Assembly: GCF_024756235.1 (NCBI RefSeq)
Contig: NZ_JANUGY010000004.1
Location: 124,001-188,000 of the forward strand
Origin: Massilia kyonggiensis
Lineage (GTDB): Bacteria > Pseudomonadota > Gammaproteobacteria > Burkholderiales > Burkholderiaceae_D
Direction of reading: 5' to 3'
DNA length: 64,000 nucleotides
Within the stretch, counting starts at the first letter, position 1. Every line of letters starts with the position of its first letter. The notes beneath the pieces are model-generated. The model made no database searches and was not told the origin of the DNA. It saw only the letters and a list, made by a program, of their open reading frames with translations. A program made the translations under genes and the position numbers. Shown piece after piece: positions 8,044-16,443 of this stretch.

Positions 8044-8923
8044 GTTCCGTGACGCGTGCCGGTAAATGCACAAATTCGCATAATCTATATTATGTCAAAT
8101 AACGTTTATGCGATCGCGCCTGGAGCTCCCCGCCGCCGCAGGTAGTACCGCCTCCAGCTGGAATTCACCTCCTCGGCATCCGACCATGACGGTATCGGGA
8201 CGCTGTGGGTTCCGGCAACCGCCGAAAGCGAACGAGGCCGCACGTCGGTCCCAATCGCCGGATTGTCGGCGTGACCGGCGATCCTGGCGCGCTACTCTTC
8301 GGAGTGCGTGTGGGGCCTGGTGCCGCTCCCCGTGCATCATGACGGTCGAGGATGCCGGGTTTGCCGGCCGCAAGAATGCAGGTCGTCCCCGCGGCCCGAC
8401 CTGGGCTGGACGAAGCGCTGCCGGCGTGATCCGGCGCACGGCCGCAGGCGGACTTGGACTGGGCCTCGAACGGCTCGTGGACTTTCCGGCGCATGCAAAG
8501 GAAGGTTCGGCCGTTCCTGGCCGGTTGGGACCGAGCCGGCAGCAAACTTTTCCACGATCCATGCAGAGACGCGGGCCTGCCGGCTGGCAGGCGCACTGAC
8601 CGCGCGCCACGTTCGAGGACGCTGCGGGCGGCGGAGCTTGCGGCCGGCAACGGGAACCCGCCGGCGCGCGCTCCGAAGATGCGCGCGATCGCACCGGTTT
8701 GCCCGGCATCCAGCCTCGCCGCCTGGCACTACGCAGAAGGGAGCGCGGCAGTCCCGTTAGATTATAAACTCGACAATACTTATCATAATCTCGATTTCGC
8801 TTTCGATGCCGGTTCCGGCGCGACGCACATGATCGCCGCACGACGACATTTCGCATGAACGCTTCATGCGAGACCTTATAGGCTCCCATCATATCGTCGT
8901 TCATCGCACCCAAGGGAGCCACC
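8044..8923. other. 880-bp stretch without a recognisable gene
   Basis: Open frames exist on both strands (up to 276 codons, 8095-8925 minus) but they read as Arg/Pro/Ser-rich low-quality translations with no motif and no good ribosome-binding site. I do not call them. The stretch contains an AT-rich dyad CATAAT-CTAT-ATTATG at 8079-8094 just after the VOC gene, AT-rich islands around 8760-8800, and a perfect 21-bp dyad at 8851-8871. The GC-rich middle could be decayed coding sequence, but no source gene is recognisable. Confidence 0.5.
8851..8871. promoter_or_regulatory. Perfect 21-bp dyad upstream of the PEP-CTERM gene
   Basis: TCGCATGAA-CGC-TTCATGCGA is a perfect 9-bp inverted repeat with a 3-nt centre, 53-73 bp before the ATG of the HAF/PEP-CTERM gene. 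The size and symmetry fit an operator for a dimeric regulator. As RNA it would be a strong hairpin in the 5' leader, without a following U tract. Confidence 0.5.
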
Positions 8924-10084
8924 ATGTTCGCGCGTCGTCACCACCAGGCAATCCTGTCCCTCGTCCTCCTGGCCGCCCCCCTGGCGGCACATGCAGACGT
9001 CAGATACACCGTCATCCCGATCGGTCCGGCCGGAAGCAGGCCGACCGCCATCAACAGCAGCGGCCAGATCGTCGGATCCTTCACCGCCGGCGATGCCACA
9101 CACGCCTTTCTTTACTCGGGCGCCCGCTTCGTCGACCTGGGCACGCTGGGAGGCACATACGGTATCGCGCGCGGCATCAACGACGCGGGCGCGGTCGTCG
9201 GGGCGTCCAGCGACGTCGCCGGTAACACCCGTGCATTCGTGTACGCCAACGGCACGATGACCGACATCGGCACGCTGGGCGGCAACAACAGCAGCGCTGC
9301 AGCCATCAACAACAAGGGCCAGGTGGCTGGCGTGGCCGACGGCCCCGACGGCAGTTACGCGTTCCTGTACTCGCCGGGTACCGGCATGCTCAACCTCGGC
9401 ACCCTCCCCGACGGCGTCTTCAGCCGCGCCGAAGGCATCAACGATGCCGGCGTCGTGGTCGGCGGATCGCTGACAGGGCCTTCTCCCCTGCCCCTGTTCC
9501 ACGCCTTCATCTACGAGGGCGGCGCGATGACGGACCTGGGCTCGTTCACCGGCGCTTACAGCGTCGCGCAGTCCATCAATGACAGGGGCGCCGTCGTCGG
9601 CTGGTCGAACGCGGGACTCAATATCGATCACGCCTTCCTGTACTCCGCCGGCGTCATGACCGACCTCGGTACCCTTACCGGCCAGGGCACCAGCGTCGCC
9701 TACGGCATCAACAACGCGGGCCAGGTCGTCGGCTGGTCGGAAGTCGCCAACAGGGATAGCCGGGCGATCCTGTACGAGGATGGCGCGATGGTCGACCTGG
9801 ATATGCTGCTCGACCCGGCGTCGGGGTGGACGCTCCAGGCCGCCTACGCCATCAATGACCTGCAGCAGATCGCCGCTTACGGTTGCAACCGCGGTACGTG
9901 CCAGGCGCTGCTGCTCGACCCCGTGTCGCAGGTGCCTGAGCCGCGCACCGACGCGATGCTGCTGGCCGGACTGGCGCTGCTGGGCTGCAGCTTGCGTGGC
10001 AAAGGCCGCCCCTCCCCGCCGGCGTCACGGGCGCCTAAGGAGATGGATATTGGTGCAGCGAGCTCTGGGACTCCTGGTTCCTGA
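8924..10084 (+). CDS. HAF-repeat extracellular protein with PEP-CTERM sorting signal
   Basis: 386 aa. An N-terminal signal peptide (hydrophobic core ILSLVLLAAPLAAHA, cleavage after AHA) is followed by about six HAF repeats, each of the form DLGTLGG...AxGINxxGxVVGxS...HAFLY. Near the end comes the PEP-CTERM tripartite signal: VPEP, a hydrophobic helix (AMLLAGLALLGCSL) and the basic cluster RGKGR. Such proteins are exported, sorted by exosortase (EpsH/XrtA) and released or anchored together with exopolysaccharide. Oddly, 24 residues follow the basic cluster; PEP-CTERM proteins usually stop within a few. That tail overlaps the 3' end of the convergent methyltransferase gene by 50 bp. RBS AAGGGAG precedes the start. 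No exosortase gene is in the window. Confidence 0.85.
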   Translation: MFARRHHQAILSLVLLAAPLAAHADVRYTVIPIGPAGSRPTAINSSGQIVGSFTAGDATHAFLYSGARFVDLGTLGGTYGIARGINDAGAVVGASSDVAGNTRAFVYANGTMTDIGTLGGNNSSAAAINNKGQVAGVADGPDGSYAFLYSPGTGMLNLGTLPDGVFSRAEGINDAGVVVGGSLTGPSPLPLFHAFIYEGGAMTDLGSFTGAYSVAQSINDRGAVVGWSNAGLNIDHAFLYSAGVMTDLGTLTGQGTSVAYGINNAGQVVGWSEVANRDSRAILYEDGAMVDLDMLLDPASGWTLQAAYAINDLQQIAAYGCNRGTCQALLLDPVSQVPEPRTDAMLLAGLALLGCSLRGKGRPSPPASRAPKEMDIGAASSGTPGS

Positions 10085-10739
10085 AGAGTGTGACGAAACC
10101 GGCTTGCGCCAGGCACAGCCGGTGCTGGTCATTGGCGTAAGCGATGATCGACCGGCTTCGCCTGAACTTGTCCATATTGTTCTTCAGGAACTCAACGAGA
10201 ATCGCCTCGCCGAATGGGTTGAACAGGTAGACAAGGTTGTCTCCCGCTGGAAGGCAAAAATCAGCTGCGTCGGCGTTGACGAAGCAAATATTATCGGCGC
10301 CAAATTTCTTGATGTTACGGTCCGCCGCCTGCACCAGCGGCGCCGAGAACTCTACGCCGATGAACCGTCGAAACCGGTATCTGGCTGCTGCATAAAAGCA
10401 GGCCTTTCCCTTCCCCGAGCCGAGATCGATGAAATGCTCGAATACGATGCCGGTCTTCTTTGCCTCATCGAGCAATTCCCGAATCGCGGCGCAGGTGACC
10501 GCCTGGTAGGCCCGTGAGTGCGCGAGCGCCGACGAATAGCTGGTTTCGAGCGCGTGCGGATCGATAAAGCCGCTGCAGTCGAGGCCGTACCACTGTTCAA
10601 ATAGCGTATCCTCTATCCAGTGCACGACACCTGTCGCCTTGTTTGAAAGCGAGCGCAGCTTATGGGCGAGCGGCCTCCGCAGCCAAGTGCCAATTCTGCC
10701 TTGCAACTGCATGCGGCGCGATTCGGTGTGGTGAGCCAT
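10035..10739 (-). CDS. Class I SAM-dependent methyltransferase
   Basis: 234 aa from the chosen ATG. Motif I is FIDLGSGKGKACFYAA, followed by the acidic end of beta-2 (FIGVEFS) and NADAADF before motif IV (NLVYLFNPFGE). The NPFGE motif suggests methylation of a small molecule, sugar or protein side chain rather than rRNA, but the substrate is not predictable. The frame is open upstream to 10916, but ATG 10739 gives the first family-like sequence; ATG 10712 is an alternative. The 3' end overlaps the convergent PEP-CTERM gene by 50 bp. Base composition looks less GC-rich than the housekeeping genes to the right. Confidence 0.75.
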   Translation of the reverse strand: MAHHTESRRMQLQGRIGTWLRRPLAHKLRSLSNKATGVVHWIEDTLFEQWYGLDCSGFIDPHALETSYSSALAHSRAYQAVTCAAIRELLDEAKKTGIVFEHFIDLGSGKGKACFYAAARYRFRRFIGVEFSAPLVQAADRNIKKFGADNICFVNADAADFCLPAGDNLVYLFNPFGEAILVEFLKNNMDKFRRSRSIIAYANDQHRLCLAQAGFVTLFRNQESQSSLHQYPSP

Positions 10740-11054
10740 TTGAATTCCAGCGAATGATCGGGACCGGGGAACTCGTCCATTTTCCCGATCTCCGCGAGCG
10801 CTACCTTTATCGGGGGTCAACCAGCTCCATGCTCGGCGGTTCAAACCGGTCCCGCCGTTGTCGAAACACGAACCGGTCATGCTCGCGTTGTCGTTTTCAT
10901 CACAGGGGGACGCCATGTCGCAGATTTATATGAACATGACGAAATGTAGCCTCCGCGAAACTTCTGTAGAAAAATATTACACAGGGAAAATTTATTTCGC
11001 AAAACGTTGAACTTTGGCAGTTTCCCCTCGTCAAAGTTACTCCTTCGTTTTTTG
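10740..11054. other. 315-bp intergenic region between divergent genes
   Basis: It separates the methyltransferase (minus) from the beta-helix gene (plus) and should hold both promoters. Most of the right half is AT-rich. A spaced repeat GATCGGGA (10756-10763) / TCCCGATC (10783-10790) with a 19-nt loop is visible. No gene, terminator or known riboswitch was recognised. Confidence 0.4.
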
Positions 11055-12203
11055 ATGAGTGGCTTTCCCTTGAAAACTTTTTCGTTTGCAACCAAAGCGT
11101 TGACCGCACCCGTGCTGACTGGTTTTGCAGCAGCAATGATGACTTTCTCCGTCGCCTCGGCCGCCGACCTGTACGTGTCGACCGCAGGCAGGGATACGAA
11201 CGCAGGCACGTCGAGCGCCGCCCCGCTGCGCACCATCCAGCGCGCCGCCAACCTGGCACGACCCGGCTATACCGTCCACGTGGCGCCGGGCACCTACACC
11301 GAGACCATCGTCTCGACCGTGAACGGGACCTCGAGCGCCCGCATCCGCTTTGTCTCGGACACCAAGTATGGCGCGATCCTGCGTCCCGCCGGTAGCGCCT
11401 ATACGATGTGGACCGCCAGGGGCGGCTATACCGATATCGTCGGTTTCCAGATCAATGGCTCCGGCAGCACCACCACGCGCGTCGGCATCTATCTGAATGG
11501 CGGCAATTCGTCGGTCAAGGACAGCTGGATCCACGACGTCGCGATGGCCTCGGGCTGCGATAACCGTGGCGGCGGCGGCATCGTCGCCGACCAGGGCCGC
11601 GGTTCGGCCTACCAGAACTATGACATCATCGGCAACCGGGTGAACAATGTCGGTGGCGGCTGCGGCTGGATCCAGGGCATCTACCACTCGTCGTCGGGCA
11701 AGGTCATGAACAACGTGGTGAACGGCACCAGCCAGGGCATCAACATGGGCCATGACGACCACAACATCCTGGTCATGAATAACACCCTGTTCGCCAACTC
11801 CGGCTACGGCGTGTACTTTGGCGGCTGCAAGGAAGCCTATAACAACGGCTGCCCGACCCGCGGCATCCAGATCCACAACAACATCATCTATGCGAACGGC
11901 GGCGGCATCCAGGGTCCGATCGCGTCCGAAGATGTGGGCAACAGCGTCGCCAACAACCTGGTCTATGCGAACCGCACGAACTTCGACCTGGCCAGCCCGA
12001 GCGCTGCCACCAGGACCGGGATCATCAGTGCCGACCCGCAGTTCGTCAGCTACCTCTCCAACGGTGGCGGCAACTACCGCCTGAAGACCACTTCCCCGGC
12101 CATCAACAGGGGCCAGACCACCTACGCGCCCCAGACCGACTTCGACGGCAAGTCCCGTGGTTACTACATCGACATGGGCGCCTACGAGACGAACTACAAC
12201 TAA
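11055..12203 (+). CDS. Exported right-handed parallel beta-helix protein (choice-of-anchor Q type)
   Basis: 382 aa. A signal peptide (core VLTGFAAAMMTFSV, cleavage ASA-AD) is followed by DLYVSTAGRDTNAGTSSAAPLRTIQRAANLA, the typical DUF1565/pectate-lyase-like opening. Asn/Gly-rich beta-helix coils follow (NNxIxxNGGG). The C-terminus reads SPAINRGQ...DFDGKSRGYYIDMGAYE, the choice-of-anchor Q motif. Such proteins are secreted or surface-bound and may bind or cleave polysaccharide; no catalytic residues can be assigned. ATG 11055 was chosen because the signal peptide begins there, although the RBS is weak; the longer frame starts with TTG at 11007. Neighbouring exported proteins and the polysaccharide operon suggest a role in the matrix. 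Confidence 0.8.
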   Translation: MSGFPLKTFSFATKALTAPVLTGFAAAMMTFSVASAADLYVSTAGRDTNAGTSSAAPLRTIQRAANLARPGYTVHVAPGTYTETIVSTVNGTSSARIRFVSDTKYGAILRPAGSAYTMWTARGGYTDIVGFQINGSGSTTTRVGIYLNGGNSSVKDSWIHDVAMASGCDNRGGGGIVADQGRGSAYQNYDIIGNRVNNVGGGCGWIQGIYHSSSGKVMNNVVNGTSQGINMGHDDHNILVMNNTLFANSGYGVYFGGCKEAYNNGCPTRGIQIHNNIIYANGGGIQGPIASEDVGNSVANNLVYANRTNFDLASPSAATRTGIISADPQFVSYLSNGGGNYRLKTTSPAINRGQTTYAPQTDFDGKSRGYYIDMGAYETNYN

Positions 12204-12214
12204 TACTCTGTCCA

Positions 12215-12237
12215 AGCGCCGGCCGCCCGCCGGCGCT
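12215..12237 (+). terminator. GC-rich hairpin after the beta-helix gene
   Basis: A 9-bp perfect stem AGCGCCGGC / GCCGGCGCT with a 5-nt loop lies 12 nt after the stop codon. No U tract follows. It is probably part of a two-hairpin termination region with the next one. Confidence 0.5.
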
Positions 12238-12252
12238 GTCTCGAACCTACTG

Positions 12253-12281
12253 CACCCTACGAAGCCCACGCTCGTAGGGTG
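12253..12281 (+). terminator. Second hairpin, terminator candidate
   Basis: A 10-bp perfect stem CACCCTACGA / TCGTAGGGTG with a 9-nt loop is followed by a short TTT. It lies 50 nt after the beta-helix stop codon. Confidence 0.6.
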
Positions 12282-12343
12282 TTTACATGTCGGCGTTTGT
12301 AAATTGCGCAAAAACGTCAGAGCTAGTGGAATTTGAATTCTGC

Positions 12344-12356
12344 GAATACGGTATTC
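12344..12356. promoter_or_regulatory. 13-bp palindrome upstream of the tyrosinase gene
   Basis: GAATAC-G-GTATTC is perfectly symmetric and lies about 100 bp upstream of the tyrosinase start in an AT-rich region. It is a possible operator; no regulator gene is adjacent. Confidence 0.3.
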
Positions 12357-12457
12357 ATCAAATCGCGCTGCTGAGGCATATGGAGTGAATCAAAAAATTC
12401 AGAAATTGGTGAGAATGGCGTAAGCAACTCAATTTCTGCGGTTATTTAAAGGAGCGC

Positions 12458-13891
12458 ATGATGAGGCATGATCCGGTGGGTAGAAGAAACTTTATGCAGC
12501 GGTCCGCAATGTTGCTAGGCGCATCGGCAATTCTGCCTGAAGTATTTGGCCAGACGACATTAATGGTGCGCCCGGAATGGCAGACGTTCAAAACCACGCC
12601 GCGCTATGACTCCTTCCTGAGTGCGGTAAAGCGGATGAAAGCCAATACGCGGGCCACCGATCCCAGGAGCTGGTCCTACTGGACGAATATTCACCTGAAC
12701 CGTTGCCCGCATTCCATTCCGTATTTTTTCGCATGGCACCGCGGCTTCATCTATTATTTCGAGCGACAGATGCGTGCCGTTTCGGGCGATTCGCAACTCG
12801 TCCTGCCGTATTGGGATTATTATACGAACCCGACAATGCCGGCCGAGTTTACGAATCCCAACGGCGGCAATCCACTGTACGTTTCCAGGGTCAACAGTAA
12901 TGTCAGCCAGGCCCTGACCATGGCGCCGTTTTCTTCGAGCCTCATTAATTTCCCGACAAATAGCGCCAACGCATTCGAGCCCAGTTTCGAATCGGCGCCC
13001 CATAACCTGGTCCACAACATCATTGGCGGAGTGATGGCCGACATGGTGTCGCCGACTGACCCGATTTTCTGGCTGCACCATGCCAATGTCGACAGACTCT
13101 GGGTGGCCTGGGTCGGTGCCGGCAACGGACGGACGATGCCGGCGCGCAGCAGCGCTTACTGGTCCGGGTCGCATATGTACACGAGTTCTCTGACGATGCC
13201 GCGGTCGTCCACCTACAGCACGCGGACGACACTCGGATACCGCTACGTGAACGAGAGCTTCCCGACCAGGCTGCCGTCGGCCCGATCCGCGCTCTCGATC
13301 CCGGATCTTGCGCAGGCCACGCCAGACGAAGCCGCGCGACTGCAGCCGCCGCCCGGTTCATTCCGGATATCCCCCCCACGGCAGACGAGCGACCAGACAT
13401 ACGCGATCAGCGGCGCGCTCGATGTCAGCCTGGATGACAGGTCAATCAGTGTGCAATTGCCCGTGGAGTCGGAAAGCATGCAGGCCCTGGCGCAGATCGG
13501 GGCCGGGGCCAGCGCCTCCGTGCGCGCGAGCCCGCAACGCTATCGTTCCGTCCAGGTCGTCCTTGATGATGTCATGATCAGCGACACCGGGAAGCGCGGA
13601 GGATACTACTACCAGATTTACCTGAACGTCCCGCCGGACGCATCCAGAAAGTCGCAGGCAATCCCCATCGGTACCCTGGGCGCCTTCGAAATCAGCGGCG
13701 CCGCGCACCACGGTAGTCCTGTCCGCTTGCGTTACCGGATCAGGCGCGCCGTATTTGCCGAAGCAGCGTCCAGGATCGGCCAACTGTCCGTCTCATTTGT
13801 ACGGGTCGACGGTGACGAGAGCCCGAAAGGCCCGGTCATCGGACTCGGCGAAGTTCGGCTGGAGACCTCGACCGAGGACAGCGACGTTTAG
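12458..13891 (+). CDS. Tat-exported tyrosinase / polyphenol oxidase
   Basis: 477 aa. Type-3 copper enzyme that oxidises phenols to o-quinones (melanin-type chemistry). A twin-arginine signal GRRNFMQRSAMLLGASA (Arg9-Arg10) indicates export of the folded protein. CuA ligands are His79, His85 and His94 (WHRGFIYYFE). CuB ligands are His182 and His186 (PHNLVHNIIGG) and the His pair 207/208 in DPIFWLHHANVDRLW. Cys83 sits two residues before His85, matching the CxH that forms the Cys-His thioether in fungal tyrosinases and molluscan haemocyanins. The C-terminal ~200 residues are a separate beta-rich domain like those of longer polyphenol oxidases, possibly shielding the site. ATGs at 12458 and 12461 are both possible; AAAGGAG is better spaced for the second. 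No caddie or copper chaperone gene is adjacent. Confidence 0.9.
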   Translation: MMRHDPVGRRNFMQRSAMLLGASAILPEVFGQTTLMVRPEWQTFKTTPRYDSFLSAVKRMKANTRATDPRSWSYWTNIHLNRCPHSIPYFFAWHRGFIYYFERQMRAVSGDSQLVLPYWDYYTNPTMPAEFTNPNGGNPLYVSRVNSNVSQALTMAPFSSSLINFPTNSANAFEPSFESAPHNLVHNIIGGVMADMVSPTDPIFWLHHANVDRLWVAWVGAGNGRTMPARSSAYWSGSHMYTSSLTMPRSSTYSTRTTLGYRYVNESFPTRLPSARSALSIPDLAQATPDEAARLQPPPGSFRISPPRQTSDQTYAISGALDVSLDDRSISVQLPVESESMQALAQIGAGASASVRASPQRYRSVQVVLDDVMISDTGKRGGYYYQIYLNVPPDASRKSQAIPIGTLGAFEISGAAHHGSPVRLRYRIRRAVFAEAASRIGQLSVSFVRVDGDESPKGPVIGLGEVRLETSTEDSDV

Positions 13892-13907
13892 TCGGCGCGG
13901 GCCCTGT

Positions 13908-15077
13908 CTATCGCGGATAGAGGTGACGCTTGCGGAGGGCGTTGACCGTATTGCGCAGCAACTGCACCAGACCGTACAGATTGCGGTAGTCCCTGAATGA
14001 CTTGACTGGCGCACTCATGATTTCCGCGAACTGCTCTGTCGTCAGGCGCAGCTTCTTCGACACGTAGGCGAGGTCTTGCTGCTGCAGTTCTTCGGGGTAA
14101 GGCGGTCGCTGCATTTCGGCGAGCGCCTGCGCCCGGCTGATCTGTCCCGCGTTGATCAGGTCCGACAGGTGGCCATACCGCTTGTCGACGCCGAATTTGC
14201 GCGGCAGGACATGGCCCTGGTAGAAGCGCGTGTAGATCGATTCGTGGTGCTTGCCCCCGTAGTCCTTCCAGCCGAGCTGGTTGCGCAGCAGTGCCATGGC
14301 CTCTTCCTTGTCGTAGTCGACGTAGTTGAGGATGGACACGATGCGTGTGCCGCGCAGGATGTTTGCGTAAAAGAGGTAGGACAGACTGAAGTGCGGGTAG
14401 GTCTTCAGCTTCACGCTGCCGAAGCGGCGATGGATGTCCTTGATGAAGCGCCAGTCGGAATGGCCGTATGACCATTCCGGCACGCTGATCGATTCGGTGG
14501 CGAAATTCATGCCCGATATGATGTATCTGATGCCCCGCGATGCCGCCTGCTTCCACAGCAAGGCACCGATCGCATGGTCGGTCGGGATCTCTCCATCCGG
14601 GGTCGAGGCCTTGAGGAAGGCGAGTTGCAGGTCGCGGAACTCTTCCCAGTCGACGACGTGGGTATGCAGGTCAATGCCGAGATTGCGCAGCACACGCTCG
14701 ATGTTCCTGGTCGCCAGTTCGGAGTTCCAGCCATTGTCGAAGTGTACCGCCAGTGGGCGCAGCCCGTGCTGCTTGACGAGCCAGGCCACGTAGGTACTGT
14801 CCACGCCGCCGCTGACGCCGACGATACAGTCGTACTCGCGTCCGCGGCCGGCTGCCTTGATGCGCTCGACGAGCGCCTGCAGCGCTTCGCGTCCCTGCTC
14901 GCCGTGCAGCCGGCGCGCGCTCACCAACTGGTCGTAGCGCTGGCAGTGACAGCACAGGCCCATCTCGTCGAAGCTGATGCTGCGGTCCGCCACCGTGCTC
15001 ATGATGCAGCGGGTGCAAGCCTGGTAGGCCTGGTCCGGCACGGCGGAATAATTGTAGTTTTCCGTAATCGACGTCAT
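13908..15077 (-). CDS. wbpG: N-acetyl sugar amidotransferase (WbpG/PseA-like)
   Basis: 389 aa. Adenine-nucleotide alpha-hydrolase fold with the PP-loop SGGVDS (89-94) and two Cys clusters before it (Cys21/Cys24 and Cys42/43/45) that probably bind zinc. In Pseudomonas aeruginosa WbpG works with HisH2 and HisF2 to turn an N-acetyl group of a nucleotide sugar into an acetamidino group, using ammonia from glutamine. The gene is last in the nine-gene operon; its ATG overlaps the hisF2 TGA (ATGA). The three-gene order hisH-hisF-wbpG and the overlaps support one functional unit in surface-polysaccharide synthesis. Confidence 0.9.
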   Translation of the reverse strand: MTSITENYNYSAVPDQAYQACTRCIMSTVADRSISFDEMGLCCHCQRYDQLVSARRLHGEQGREALQALVERIKAAGRGREYDCIVGVSGGVDSTYVAWLVKQHGLRPLAVHFDNGWNSELATRNIERVLRNLGIDLHTHVVDWEEFRDLQLAFLKASTPDGEIPTDHAIGALLWKQAASRGIRYIISGMNFATESISVPEWSYGHSDWRFIKDIHRRFGSVKLKTYPHFSLSYLFYANILRGTRIVSILNYVDYDKEEAMALLRNQLGWKDYGGKHHESIYTRFYQGHVLPRKFGVDKRYGHLSDLINAGQISRAQALAEMQRPPYPEELQQQDLAYVSKKLRLTTEQFAEIMSAPVKSFRDYRNLYGLVQLLRNTVNALRKRHLYPR

Positions 15078-15832
15078 TTGAATATCCTGTCCAGTTCTTC
15101 GTACTCGGGATACGTGATCAAGACGGCGTCGTGCTTGCCGTGAAAGACGAACATGCTGCCGGCCGCCAATCCGGACGCGCCGGCGTCGGTGGCTTCGCGG
15201 AAGTGCCGCAAGTCTCCCGCGCCGCCGGCGACCACCACCGGGATCGACACCGCCTCGCTCACGCGCCGCACCAGATCGAGGTCGTAGCCTTCCCTCGTGC
15301 CGTCGCGGTCGATCGCGTTGAGGAGGATCTCGCCGGCACCGAGTTTTTCCATGTCGCGCGCATACGCGGCCGGCTCCCGCTTCAGGTCACGTGTGCCGCC
15401 GGCCGCGCAGACCGTATAACTGCCCAGCCAGCTGCGGCGTACGTCTATCGACACCACGACTCCGGAGCTGCCTGCCAACGCGGCCGCTTCCGATACCAGG
15501 CGCGGTTGGTCGGCCGCCGCGGTGTTCAGCACGACTTTCTCGACCCCGAGCGCGTAGAGCCGCTTCACCTGCCCGATGCCGGTGATGCCGCCGCCGTAGG
15601 AAAACGGCATGAAGGCCTCGCTGGCGATGTCGGCCAGCAGGTCGAAGTCGGGCGCGGCGCGCGCGCCGGCGTTGCCGATGTCGAGAAACACGAGCTCGTC
15701 GACTTCCTTCTCGTTGAAGATCCGCACGGCATTGATCGGGTCGCCGACGTAGCGGGCGTTCTTGAATTTGACCGTCTTGACGAGGCCGCCGTTGCGCATC
15801 AACAGGCAGGGGATCACGCGTGGGTGCAACAT
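15074..15832 (-). CDS. hisF2: HisF-like ammonia-channel subunit for sugar amidination (HisF2)
   Basis: 252 aa TIM barrel of the HisF family. In true HisF the motif IPCLD supplies the catalytic Asp11; here it reads IPCLLM, so residue 11 is Leu. The second Asp (in VVVSIDVRR) and the late GAGEILLNAIDRDGT are kept. Loss of Asp11 fits a protein that no longer makes imidazole-glycerol phosphate but only conducts ammonia from HisH2 to WbpG. The start is ATG 15832, with GGAG upstream, overlapping the hisH2 stop (TGATG). No other his genes are nearby. Confidence 0.88.
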   Translation of the reverse strand: MLHPRVIPCLLMRNGGLVKTVKFKNARYVGDPINAVRIFNEKEVDELVFLDIGNAGARAAPDFDLLADIASEAFMPFSYGGGITGIGQVKRLYALGVEKVVLNTAAADQPRLVSEAAALAGSSGVVVSIDVRRSWLGSYTVCAAGGTRDLKREPAAYARDMEKLGAGEILLNAIDRDGTREGYDLDLVRRVSEAVSIPVVVAGGAGDLRHFREATDAGASGLAAGSMFVFHGKHDAVLITYPEYEELDRIFK

Positions 15833-16443
15833 CACAGCTCCGCAAAGTTGTGCAGCAGCGCCATGCCGAAGCGATGGCTTTTCTCAGGATGAAACTGCAC
15901 TCCGTACACATTGTCGTGCTGGAGCACCGCCACGAACTCGCCGCCGTAGTCAGAGGTGGCCAGCACGTCGCCGGGATCGGCGCAGACCAGGTGGTATGAG
16001 TGGCAGAAGTAAAAACGCGAGCGGGCAGCCAGGTCGCGCAGCAGCGGACTGTCGCGGCGCGGGGCCAGCAGGTTCCAGCCCATGTGCGGGACCTTGTTCT
16101 TGCTGTCCGGGGCAAACCGGAAGCGGCGCACGTCGGCATCGACCAGGCCCAGGCCCTCCGTACCGCCCTCCTCGCTGCGCCGGCCCAGCATCTGCATGCC
16201 GAGGCACACGCCGAGCAAGGGCACTTTGTCCTGGAGCACCCGCTTGCGCAGTGCTTCGGTCAGCCTGCGCTCCCTCAGGGCGCCCATGCCATTGTCGAAG
16301 GCGCCCACGCCGGGCAGGACAAGCTTTTCGGCCCGCTCGAGTTCCGCGGCGGTGGAGACGAGCCGCGCCTCGGCGCCGACCTTGCGCAGCATGTTGAGCA
16401 TCGACCCGAGATTGCAGACGCCGTAGTCAATGACAGAGATCAT
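15832..16443 (-). CDS. hisH2: HisH-like glutamine amidotransferase for sugar amidination (HisH2)
   Basis: 203 aa class-I glutaminase. The triad is visible: Cys80 in GVCLGMQML, and His185 with Glu187 in VQFHPEKS; the oxyanion region PGVGAF is also present. It releases ammonia from glutamine for the HisF2/WbpG module. Start ATG 16443 has a strong RBS (GGGGGAGGTG) and lies 17 bp inside the end of the upstream glycosyltransferase. It is coupled to hisF2 by TGATG. Confidence 0.9.
   Translation of the reverse strand: MISVIDYGVCNLGSMLNMLRKVGAEARLVSTAAELERAEKLVLPGVGAFDNGMGALRERRLTEALRKRVLQDKVPLLGVCLGMQMLGRRSEEGGTEGLGLVDADVRRFRFAPDSKNKVPHMGWNLLAPRRDSPLLRDLAARSRFYFCHSYHLVCADPGDVLATSDYGGEFVAVLQHDNVYGVQFHPEKSHRFGMALLHNFAEL

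Noticed and set aside
8095..8925. 276-codon open frame on the minus strand in the gene-free block
   Set aside because: Arg/Ser/Pro-rich, no motif, no RBS and it would run across the upstream region of the PEP-CTERM gene.
15074..16443. HisF/HisH as histidine biosynthesis genes
   Set aside because: HisF lacks catalytic Asp11, the genes sit with wbpG in a polysaccharide operon, and no other his genes are present.
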